Assembly (NCBI GenBank): GCA_964657445.1
Contig: CAZZVB010000038.1
Location: forward strand, 1 to 24,597
Origin: LMUY01 sp964657445
GTDB lineage: Bacteria; Pseudomonadota; Alphaproteobacteria; Acetobacterales; Acetobacteraceae
Direction of reading: 5' to 3'
DNA: 24,597 nucleotides
Position numbers and translations under genes: made by a program. The notes below the pieces were generated by a model. The model was not told the DNA's origin. It saw only the letters and a list, made by a program, of their open reading frames with translations, and searched no databases. Shown in pieces: positions 6,344-13,699 of the stretch. Within the stretch, counting starts at the first letter, position 1, and each line of letters opens with the position of its first letter.

Positions 6344-8532
6344 GCCGCAAGGTCTCCGCCGATGCCCGCAAGCGTCACGACGGACAGCAGAGTGGCGACT
6401 GGGGAGCCCGGCCCCGCGCTGTAGAATGGCAGCAGCAGGCGTTCGAACATGACAGGCTGGTCCTCGCCTAGCGTGAAACGGGCATACTCGTAGCTCGGAC
6501 GCCCCGAGAGGGCGCAACGGCGGTAGGCGGCTTCGCGCGAGCCGAGCGCGTCTTCGCCGACCACGGCCACGTCGGTGCCGGCCAAGGGGCGGCCATCGGC
6601 TTCGGACAGGCCGAGGCTCGCATTATCCACATGGAAGCTGATCGGCACCTTACCCATGTCCACGCTCAACACGGCGAAGCGTGCATGCGGCGGGCTCGGA
6701 GACTGCAGGAGTTCCTCGAGGCCCATATCATCCAGCTTGGGTTCGCCATCGCTCACCTTCGACTCTCGCCAGCGCTGCAGGGTGCGCTTGAGCGGCACCG
6801 CGCGAACCCGATTAAACAGCCGGTCGAGCATTTCGTCTGACAATGTTGCCGCCATACTTGTGCGTCCGAGCAGATTTAGAAGCCGTCCCGCGAGAAGCTG
6901 CGGTGTAAAGGGCTTTTCGACGACTGGCCCCCCTTCGGCGCGATGACGGTCCGCATGGCTTGTTAGCAACAGCACCGGAACGGCCGGGTGGTCAAGCCGG
7001 ATCGCCGCCGCGAGCGCTGTCCGGTCGGGACACCGCAGGCTGGCGTCGGCCACCACCGCGTCGATCAACGGCTCGCGCCGCAGCGCCTCCAGCGCCGCGG
7101 CGGCGTTATCGACGGAAATCACCTTGTAGGCGAGATCACGGAGCGAGGCGGCGGTGATCTCCCGCAGGTCATCATCCGGATCGGCGAGCAGCAGGGTCGC
7201 GTAGCCGTGCTGCGCGGCATCGCTGCCGATTGCCAGCATGTCGCCATCGGCGGCGCCCGGCAGCATGTCTTCCGCACTCGGCAAGAACAGCGCGACGGTG
7301 GTGCCGTGACCAACCCGGCTTTCGATCCGCAGCGCGCCGCCGGATTGCTGGGCAAAGCTGTTCGCCATCGCAAGGCCGAGGCCGGTGCCCTTGCCGTGGT
7401 CCTTGGTGGTGAAGAACGGCTCGACCACGCGTTGCAGGACGTCCGGCGGCATGCCGCAGCCATTGTCGGCGACGGCGATCATGACCGCATCGGCGCCGGC
7501 CAGCTCGGCCGGGCGATCCGGCATGCCCATCGGGCAAGGCCGCGCGTAGAGCGTCACCGCGCCGCCCTCGGGCATGGCGTCACGCGCGTTGACCACGAGG
7601 TTGACCAAGGCGGCTTCGAGTTGAACCGGGTCGGCATAGATCGGCCAGATGCCGGGCGGGCACTCGACGCAGACATCGACCAGCGGCCCGGCGGAGCGCC
7701 GGATCAGCGCGTCAGCGTCCTCAAAAAAGGCAGCCAGGCCGATCCGTTCCGGCTGGGTGGGTTGCTGCCGGGCATAGGCCAGCAACTGCTTGATCAGCAG
7801 CGCGCCGCGGCTGGCCGCTCTCGCGCCATGCCGCGCCACGTCCGTCAGCATTGCATCCTTGGAGCGGGCTTCGATCACCGAAAAGCCGCCGGCGATCGCG
7901 GCGATGACGTTGTTGAAGTCATGCGCCACGCTGGAGGTGAGCTGCCCGAGCGCTTCCATCTTCTGGCTTTGCACCACGGCCGCCTGCGCCGCCTCGCGCC
8001 GCCGCATCTCACTCACCAGGCGCGCGTTGATCCGCCGCAATTGCGCCGTGCGGTCGGCCACGCGCCGCTCCAGCTCCGTCTGGATCGCAACCAGCTCCTC
8101 GCGCGCCTGCGCGAACTGCTGCACATCGGTGCAACTGCCCATCCAGCGGATGATCTCACCCGCCTCGTTGCGGACCGGCGCTGCGCGCACGACCACCCAG
8201 CGGTGATCGCCGTCGTGATGGCGCAGGCGGTATTGACCCTCGAACGGCGTGCCCGTAGCGACGTCATGCTCCCATCGCGCAGCGACCGCGGCGCGATCGT
8301 CCGGATGCCACATCGACCAGCGGTCAGGCTGGCCGCCATCCTCATGGGCGGGCGGGCGTCCGGCAGACAGCCCCGTGAACTCCTGCCAGCATTTGTTGCA
8401 AAAGGCCTGGTCGCCGTTCGGCAGTGCCGAGAACAGCATTTGCGGAATCGTATCGGCCACGTCGCGAAACTGCTGCTCGGTTGGGGAGAGCGGTGCGGAG
8501 TCCAGCCAGGTGTCCAGTTGAAAACTCAGCAT
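6340..8532 (-). CDS. PAS hybrid sensor histidine kinase with C-terminal receiver and PAS-like domain
   Basis: A 730-residue soluble hybrid kinase. Domains: PAS with PAC tail about residues 20-140 (HPDDRAAV, WMGSCTDVQQF); coiled coil 141-190; HisKA with phospho-acceptor His204 in SVAHDFNNVI; HATPase_c about 265-430 with NARDAMPEGG (N box), DNGCGMPP (G1) and GKGTGLGLAM (G2); receiver about 455-565 with acidic LADPDDD, an Asp in VVADASL, and a VVEKPF lysine; then a 165-residue tail resembling alphaproteobacterial PAS_5 domains (LQRWRESK, EADGRPLAG). No membrane segment. ATG 8532 has AGGA 10 nt upstream; a TTG at 8589 is less likely. It is coupled by ATGA to the PYP homologue, which suggests a blue-light input. 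A candidate EcfG promoter lies about 75-100 bp upstream. Confidence 0.88.
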   Translation of the reverse strand: MLSFQLDTWLDSAPLSPTEQQFRDVADTIPQMLFSALPNGDQAFCNKCWQEFTGLSAGRPPAHEDGGQPDRWSMWHPDDRAAVAARWEHDVATGTPFEGQYRLRHHDGDHRWVVVRAAPVRNEAGEIIRWMGSCTDVQQFAQAREELVAIQTELERRVADRTAQLRRINARLVSEMRRREAAQAAVVQSQKMEALGQLTSSVAHDFNNVIAAIAGGFSVIEARSKDAMLTDVARHGARAASRGALLIKQLLAYARQQPTQPERIGLAAFFEDADALIRRSAGPLVDVCVECPPGIWPIYADPVQLEAALVNLVVNARDAMPEGGAVTLYARPCPMGMPDRPAELAGADAVMIAVADNGCGMPPDVLQRVVEPFFTTKDHGKGTGLGLAMANSFAQQSGGALRIESRVGHGTTVALFLPSAEDMLPGAADGDMLAIGSDAAQHGYATLLLADPDDDLREITAASLRDLAYKVISVDNAAAALEALRREPLIDAVVADASLRCPDRTALAAAIRLDHPAVPVLLLTSHADRHRAEGGPVVEKPFTPQLLAGRLLNLLGRTSMAATLSDEMLDRLFNRVRAVPLKRTLQRWRESKVSDGEPKLDDMGLEELLQSPSPPHARFAVLSVDMGKVPISFHVDNASLGLSEADGRPLAGTDVAVVGEDALGSREAAYRRCALSGRPSYEYARFTLGEDQPVMFERLLLPFYSAGPGSPVATLLSVVTLAGIGGDLAA

Positions 8533-8605
8533 CGGATCATAATCCTGCCGAAGAGTTACGATGGCGTCGGGCGGAACTGTGTGTCCCAACTATCAAGCTA
8601 GCCCA

Positions 8606-8630
8606 GGAACGACCTTCCGCAAAGACCGTT
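8606..8630 (+). promoter_or_regulatory. Candidate sigma-EcfG promoter firing rightward
   Basis: GGAAC (8606-8610), a 16-nt spacer, then CGTT (8627-8630): an exact match to the EcfG consensus. It almost coincides with the minus-strand element, so the site is a near-palindrome. Rightward there is no recognisable plus-strand gene, only a 160-bp AT-richer stretch and then the antisense of the next kinase. Confidence 0.5.
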
Positions 8631-8632
8631 TC
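8608..8632 (-). promoter_or_regulatory. Candidate sigma-EcfG promoter for the kinase-PYP operon
   Basis: On the minus strand GAAAC, a 16-nt spacer, then CGTT. This is one mismatch from the alphaproteobacterial general-stress consensus GGAAC-N16/17-CGTT. It would start transcription about 65-70 nt upstream of the kinase ATG. Confidence 0.5.
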
Positions 8633-8702
8633 GCTTAGATAATTGATAAAGTTGTCGCTTAAATACGATTTGTGTCCATTTTCTGAATGTCGCCCGGGCC
8701 TT

Positions 8703-8733
8703 GCGGCGGCACAATCCCATTGTCTTGGGCCGC
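8703..8733 (+). other. Two-part hairpin in the intergenic region
   Basis: Outer arms GCGGC/GCCGC (8703-8707, 8729-8733) enclose inner arms ACAAT/ATTGT (8711-8715, 8719-8723) with a CCC loop and small internal loops. It lies about 75 bp downstream of the plus-strand EcfG-like box and could be part of a small RNA. No clear T-run follows, so it is not a typical terminator. The rest of 8533-8792 holds no gene that I can support. Confidence 0.4.
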
Positions 8734-8737
8734 TGGC

Positions 8738-8777
8738 TCCTCACCCCGACCCTCTCCCGAAAAGGCAGAGGGGGAAG
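8738..8777. repeat. Short dispersed-repeat-like element
   Basis: The stretch beginning CTCACCCCGACCCTCTCCC and ending AGAGGGGGA resembles a short intergenic repeat seen in many proteobacteria. Arms CCCTCT (8750-8755) and AGAGGG (8767-8772) can pair. It lies just past the stop of the minus-strand kinase at 8793. Only one copy is in the window, so repeat status rests on recognition. Confidence 0.4.
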
Positions 8778-8792
8778 GAAAGCGAGAAGACG

Positions 8793-10808
8793 CTAGCGCC
8801 GTCCCAGCACCACGCGGAGTTTTTGCGCCAGTTCGTCGCGCCGGTAGGGCTTGTTGAGCACCACCACGTCCTCGGCAATCGGTTTCTGGTTCGGTGCGTC
8901 CCCGACATAGCCGGAGGTGAGCAGCACCTTGAGCTCCGGGCGGAGCCGGCGGGCTTCCACCGCCAGTTGCACGCCGTTCATGCCGCCGGGCATCACCACG
9001 TCGGAGAACATGATGTCGATCCGCTCGGGGCCGTTCAGATGCTGCAACGCCTCGTGCGCGTTGTGCGCCACCACCACGCGGTAGCGCAGTTCCTCCAGGC
9101 TCTCGATCGCCATCGACAGCACCTGTTCGTCGTCTTCCACCAGCAGCACCGTCTCCCCGGCCGCCGCCGGCCGCAGCGGAACCTTGCTGCCCGGCGATGC
9201 GCGCTCCTCCGTCAGCGCATCGGCGGAGCGCGGGAAGAACAGGCTGACGGTGGTGCCGCGCCCGACCTCTGACTCGATCTCGACGTCGCCGCCGCAGCTG
9301 CGGGCGAAGCCGTACACCTGGCTCAACCCGAGGCCGGACCCCTTGCCGACCTCCTTGGTGGTGAAGAACGGCTCGAACGCGCGTGCCAGGGTGGCGCTGT
9401 CGATGCCGGTGCCGGTGTCGGCCACGCTGATCACGACATACGGCCCAGGCGGCAGCCGGCCCGCATCGGCCGCGCTGGTGGCCCGGTGCTGGTTGCGGCT
9501 GGTGACGGTGATGACGCCGCCGCCGGGCATCGCGTCCCGGGCGTTGACGATGAGGTTCAGCACCGCCGATTCGAACTGCGCCGGGTCGATCCGGATCGGG
9601 TCGGCCGCCGGGTCGAGCGAGAGCGACAGCGTGACCGCCTCGCCGACCGCGCGGCGGGCCAGCGGCTCGAACTCCAGCAGCAGCCGGTTCGGGTTCAGCG
9701 TCTGCGGCCGCAGCATCTGGCGGCGGGAGAAGGCAAGCAGTTGCTGCGTGAGCTGCTCGCCGCGGCGCGCCGCCGTCATGGCCGCATTCGCCAGCCGCAC
9801 GACCCGTTCGGTGTGGTCCGGGCGGCGGCTGATCATGTCGAGGCCGCTGACGATCACGGTCAGCAGGTTGTTGAAATCATGCGCCACGCCGCCGGTCAGC
9901 TGGCCGATGGCCTCCATCTTCTGCGCCTGGTGCAGCGCGTCCTCGGTGAAGCGCCGGTCCGTGGTGTCCATGAGGATGCCGGCCATGCGAACGGGCTGGC
10001 CATTGCCGTCGCGCCAGGTGCGCCCCTTCACGGCGATCCAGCGGACCGCCCCGTCGGTGCGGCGGATCCGGCATTCCACATCCAGCACGCTGTCCGCCTT
10101 CGCTTGCGCGAACGCATTGGCGACAGCCGCACGATCATCCTCGATCACGTGCGACAGGAACGTCTCCGACGTCCATTGCGGCGGCGGCTCGGCATAGCCG
10201 AACAGGCAATCGTGCAGCGAGGTGCGCGTGATGGCGCCGCTCACCAGATCGAGCTCCCACGATCCCATCCCGGCCGAGTCGAGTGCAAAGGACAGCGTCT
10301 GGTGCGCCGTGTCCAGGTCGCGCGCGCGCTGCTCCACCCGGCGTTCCAGCGTGTCGTTCAGCTCGCGCAGCGCGCGTTCGTTGCGCTCCCGCTCCTGCAG
10401 CAGCGTGCGCGCCTCGTATTGCCGCCGGCGGCCGCGGATGGCCGACCGGGCGGCGCTTGCCAGCGTCTCGGCGTTGATCGGGCGTTCGAGCAACACGACG
10501 TTGCCCAGCCGCTCCAGAATGTCCTGCGCGACCGGCGAGCGGTGACCGGATTGCCGCGTCGCCAAAACGATGACCGGAAGGTCGGACCATGGCGGCTGCT
10601 GGTCGCACCAGTTCAGCAGCGGGCCGAGCTGCGGGCCGCTCAGCGCTTCTTCGGTGATCAGGATGCCGCCGGTGTCCCGCGCAAGGCCAAGCCGTATCGC
10701 GTCCAGATCGGCGCAGATCTGGCAGAAGATCCCGGTGCGGCGGAGCACCTGCTCGATCACGGGCGCGTCGCGGCCCCTTGGGGCGAGGATGAGGAGGCGT
10801 TCGGACAC
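8793..10808 (-). CDS. KaiC-associated hybrid histidine kinase with degenerate N-terminal receiver
   Basis: A 671-residue soluble hybrid kinase. Domains: receiver-like fold about residues 1-125 lacking the acidic pair and with Glu53/Glu54 (LITEEAL) where the phospho-Asp should be, so probably a pseudo-receiver; coiled coil 130-170; PAS/PAC about 173-287 (GSWELDL, GILMDTTDRR); HisKA with His310 in GVAHDFNNLL; HATPase_c about 395-540 with NARDAMPGGG, DTGTGID and GKGSGLGLSQ; a full receiver about 550-671 with LVEDDE, Asp603 in FSDVVMP, and LNKPY. The GTG start at 10808 abuts the TAG of the kaiC-like gene with no gap, so it is translated after KaiC. The layout suggests it signals from or to KaiC. 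No cognate response regulator gene is nearby. Confidence 0.88.
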   Translation of the reverse strand: MSERLLILAPRGRDAPVIEQVLRRTGIFCQICADLDAIRLGLARDTGGILITEEALSGPQLGPLLNWCDQQPPWSDLPVIVLATRQSGHRSPVAQDILERLGNVVLLERPINAETLASAARSAIRGRRRQYEARTLLQERERNERALRELNDTLERRVEQRARDLDTAHQTLSFALDSAGMGSWELDLVSGAITRTSLHDCLFGYAEPPPQWTSETFLSHVIEDDRAAVANAFAQAKADSVLDVECRIRRTDGAVRWIAVKGRTWRDGNGQPVRMAGILMDTTDRRFTEDALHQAQKMEAIGQLTGGVAHDFNNLLTVIVSGLDMISRRPDHTERVVRLANAAMTAARRGEQLTQQLLAFSRRQMLRPQTLNPNRLLLEFEPLARRAVGEAVTLSLSLDPAADPIRIDPAQFESAVLNLIVNARDAMPGGGVITVTSRNQHRATSAADAGRLPPGPYVVISVADTGTGIDSATLARAFEPFFTTKEVGKGSGLGLSQVYGFARSCGGDVEIESEVGRGTTVSLFFPRSADALTEERASPGSKVPLRPAAAGETVLLVEDDEQVLSMAIESLEELRYRVVVAHNAHEALQHLNGPERIDIMFSDVVMPGGMNGVQLAVEARRLRPELKVLLTSGYVGDAPNQKPIAEDVVVLNKPYRRDELAQKLRVVLGRR

Positions 10809-12317
10809 CTAACCGGCGCCGGCGGCTGGCTGCGGGTCCAGCAAGGTGATCGCACCCTTGTAGGATGGCAGGCCGCTCAGCACGCCTTCGAAGTCGGTCA
10901 GGGCCGCGCCCACCTGCAGGCCGCCCGCCCCCAGGCGCAACTCCCGAATCGTGCGTTCATGCGCGCTGGAGCGGCTTTTCACCACCGAGACCGCGCTGCG
11001 GACCTCCCCGCGTGCTTCGAAGAAGCGGAACATCAGGATGCAATCGCTCAAATAGCTCAGGTCGATGTCGGAGTGGACGTCGCCGACCAGGCCGTGCTGG
11101 CCCAGGATCAGCATGGTCTTGATGCCCTGCTGGCCCAGATAGCTCAGCATCTCATGCATCTGCAGCAGCAGGAATCGCTCGCCGGGCATCGACTGCAGGT
11201 AGGCGTTGAGGCTGTCGATCACGATCATCTTGCAGCCGCCCTCGACCGCCACCCGCACGCGTGAGGAGAACTCTCCCGGGGACAGCTCCGCAGGGTCGAT
11301 CTGCTGGATCGCGAGCAACCCCGATTGCATGAATGGTTTGAGGTCCATTCCGAGCGCGGCGCTGCGGGCGATCAGCGTGCCGAGGCTTTCGTCGAACAAA
11401 TAATAGGTCGCCTTCTCCCCGCGCTTGAGCGCGGCCACCATGCAGTTGACCGCGGTGGTGGTCTTGCCGACGCCCGACGGCCCGCTGAGCAGCACGTTGG
11501 TGCCGCTGAACAGGCCGCCGCCGAGCAGCGCGTCGAGTTCGGCATTCCCGGTCGAGACGCATTGCTGGACGAAATCGACGTGATGCTCCGCCGCGACCAG
11601 GCGGGGGAAGACGACCAGGCCGCCGGTGTCGAGGATGAAGTCGTGATAGCCGCCGCGGAACTTCAGGCCGCGCATCTTCACCACCCGCAGCCGCCGGCGC
11701 TCGGCGCCGAAATCGCGCGGCGCCTGCTCCAGCGAGATCACGCCGTGGGCGATGCTGTGCAGTTGCAGATCGGTCGGGTCCGACGTGCGGTCATCCAGCA
11801 TCAGGACGGTGCATTGCCGGCTGGAAAAGAACTGCTTGAGGGCAAGGATCTGGCGGCGGTAGCGCAATGGGCTCTGCGACAGCAGCCGCATTTCGGACAG
11901 GCTGTCGAACACGACCCGGCTCGGCCGCATCTCCTCCACCTGGCGCATCACCTCCCGCGTGGTTTCGCCCAGTTCGACCTCGGACGGATGCAGCACGGTC
12001 TGCTCGCTTTCGGGGTCAAGGCCGGATTCGCTGACCAGCTCGAACAGCGAAAGCTTGTCCAGGGACCAGCCATGGGTTGCGGCAACGGCCCGCAGCTCGT
12101 CCGCCGTTTCGGACAGGGTGATATAGAGGCCAGTTTCGCCCAGCTCCGCGCCGGTCAGCAGGAATCGCAGCGCGAGGGTGGTCTTGCCGGTGCCGGGCGT
12201 GCCTTCCACCAGATACAGCCGGTCCCTGGTGAGGCCGCCGCCGAGGATGTCGTCCAGCCCGGTGACGCCTGTCAGGATGCGCGGCGGATTGGGCGGTGGA
12301 ATGGTGTCGTCGGTCAT
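10809..12317 (-). CDS. kaiC: KaiC-like double-RecA ATPase
   Basis: A 502-residue KaiC homologue with tandem RecA-like domains. Walker A motifs are GTPGTGKTT (residues 39-47) and GPSGVGKTT (278-286). Catalytic acidic pairs are changed from Glu-Glu to Ser68-Glu69 in the first domain and Asp-Glu (LFDESL) in the second. At the cyanobacterial Ser431/Thr432 phosphosites it has Ser421/Tyr422. The C-terminal region EARGEVRSAVSVVKSRS-HERTIREL is typical of the family. No kaiA or kaiB is in the window, so a circadian role is unproven; non-cyanobacterial KaiC proteins often work in stress or signalling. ATG at 12317 with only a weak ribosome site. First gene of an operon with the 671-residue kinase; 147 bp separate it from the divergent propeller gene. 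Confidence 0.9.
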   Translation of the reverse strand: MTDDTIPPPNPPRILTGVTGLDDILGGGLTRDRLYLVEGTPGTGKTTLALRFLLTGAELGETGLYITLSETADELRAVAATHGWSLDKLSLFELVSESGLDPESEQTVLHPSEVELGETTREVMRQVEEMRPSRVVFDSLSEMRLLSQSPLRYRRQILALKQFFSSRQCTVLMLDDRTSDPTDLQLHSIAHGVISLEQAPRDFGAERRRLRVVKMRGLKFRGGYHDFILDTGGLVVFPRLVAAEHHVDFVQQCVSTGNAELDALLGGGLFSGTNVLLSGPSGVGKTTTAVNCMVAALKRGEKATYYLFDESLGTLIARSAALGMDLKPFMQSGLLAIQQIDPAELSPGEFSSRVRVAVEGGCKMIVIDSLNAYLQSMPGERFLLLQMHEMLSYLGQQGIKTMLILGQHGLVGDVHSDIDLSYLSDCILMFRFFEARGEVRSAVSVVKSRSSAHERTIRELRLGAGGLQVGAALTDFEGVLSGLPSYKGAITLLDPQPAAGAG

Positions 12318-12464
12318 GGAAGGCTTACACCCGTGTCAACGCAGCGGCCGCCGTGGTTTGGAGGCGAGTTGCATCTACGCAACGGCCCCTGGCGGGTTGC
12401 GGGTTTGGGACGTAACAATAGGCAGATCAGGGCCGGCCAACAGGCCTGAGGGAGAGCGACGCCA

Positions 12465-13610
12465 ATGAGATATCCGTCCGTGGCGGCCGTTTTGATCGGG
12501 CTGCTCGCCGCCGGGCCTGCCTGGGCCGACATCGTGGTGTCGATGAACGACAACCATACGGTGCTGGACGCCGACGCCAATCAGGTCGCGCCCGCGGACG
12601 CCCGGGCGGACACGATCGACATCATCGACGTGTCCCAAACACCGCCGCGCATCACGCAGACCATCGAAGCGCCGGGTGGCGTCGTCGGGCCGCCGCTGGC
12701 CGTCTGGGTCGCGCCGGACGAAAGCTGGGCCATCACCACGGCATCCACCAAGGCGCAACCCGGCGCCAAGTTCGGCATCGCGCCGGACAACCGGGTGAAC
12801 GTGATCGATCTCGCGTCCAAGCCGGCCCGGGTGGTCCAGACGCTCGAGGCGGGGGCGGGCGCCACCGTCGTGCGGGTGTCGCCGAACGGCGCCCTGGCGA
12901 TCGTATGCAACCGGACGGAGGGCAGCGTTTCGGTGTTCACCGTCGCCGGCAAGCGGCTCACGCCGGCCGGCAAGGTGGATTTCGGCCCGCAAACCGGCCC
13001 CAGCAGCGTGGTGTTCCCCAACGACACCACGGCGCTGGTCACACGCGGCTTCGACCACCAGGTGAGCGTGCTTCACATCGATGGCGCCACCGTGACCGTG
13101 GACAAGCGCCCGATCACCACGGCGCTGACGCCCTACACGATGGACATGAACGCGGACCGCACGCTGGCCGCCGTGTCCAACATGGGCCGCGGCAACGGCG
13201 ACGTGGACAGCGTGTCGCTGATCGACCTGACGGCGAGCCCGATGCGCACGGTTTCCACGACCGGCGTGCTGCCCAATCCGGAGCCGATGAAGTTTTCACC
13301 CGACGGTAAATTCCTGGCGGTGGGGTCGCTGAACGGAAGTTCGGGCGTGCCGGGCGGCGTGTTCTACCACGAGCACGGCACGCTGCAGATCTTCGCGGTA
13401 ACCGGCCACGTCCTCACGCCCGTGGCCACCGGGCCGATCGGGCGCTGGTCGCAGGGGATCGCCTGGTCGCGCAATGGCGGCACAGTGCTGGTGCAGAACG
13501 ACCGCGACCGCACGATCTCGGTATTCGGGTTCGACGGGCACACGCTGACGGCTCAGCCGGATTTGATCCCGACCGGCGGGCCTGCGTCGTTTGGGACGGC
13601 ATGGCCCTGA
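12465..13610 (+). CDS. Exported beta-propeller (YncE/lactonase-like) protein
   Basis: A 381-residue protein with a Sec signal peptide: short basic start, hydrophobic AAVLIGLLAAG core, predicted cleavage after AWA near residue 21. The rest is repeated propeller-blade sequence (VRVSPNGALAIVCN, MKFSPDGKFLAVGS, IAWSRNGGTVLVQN), typical of seven-bladed YncE/6-phosphogluconolactonase-like folds. Such proteins bind ligands or other proteins, or act as lactonases; no catalytic residues can be assigned here. ATG at 12465 with GAGGGAGAG 8-9 nt upstream. Monocistronic, divergent from kaiC. A T-rich stretch after the stop (about 13646-13662) might end transcription. Confidence 0.8.
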   Translation: MRYPSVAAVLIGLLAAGPAWADIVVSMNDNHTVLDADANQVAPADARADTIDIIDVSQTPPRITQTIEAPGGVVGPPLAVWVAPDESWAITTASTKAQPGAKFGIAPDNRVNVIDLASKPARVVQTLEAGAGATVVRVSPNGALAIVCNRTEGSVSVFTVAGKRLTPAGKVDFGPQTGPSSVVFPNDTTALVTRGFDHQVSVLHIDGATVTVDKRPITTALTPYTMDMNADRTLAAVSNMGRGNGDVDSVSLIDLTASPMRTVSTTGVLPNPEPMKFSPDGKFLAVGSLNGSSGVPGGVFYHEHGTLQIFAVTGHVLTPVATGPIGRWSQGIAWSRNGGTVLVQNDRDRTISVFGFDGHTLTAQPDLIPTGGPASFGTAWP

Positions 13611-13699
13611 GTTGTTGGCGGGCGAAGCTTTAGCGCCTTGTCCACCTTTTCTTCTTAAAGTCGGGAGCGAAGCAATAACCTCGTTCTAGGAACGTCCTT

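Noticed and set aside
6988..8601. Long plus-strand open frame opposite the PYP-linked kinase
   Set aside because: Low-complexity Arg/His/Gln-rich translation with no motif; the minus frame has full kinase domains. High-GC antisense shadow.
9486..11264. Long plus-strand open frame opposite the second kinase and kaiC
   Set aside because: Same antisense composition and no recognisable domain, while the minus strand encodes two well-conserved proteins.
12368..12383. GTTGC/GCAAC inverted repeat between kaiC and the propeller gene as an operator
   Set aside because: Five-bp arms with no second copy and no known regulator match; not enough to call.
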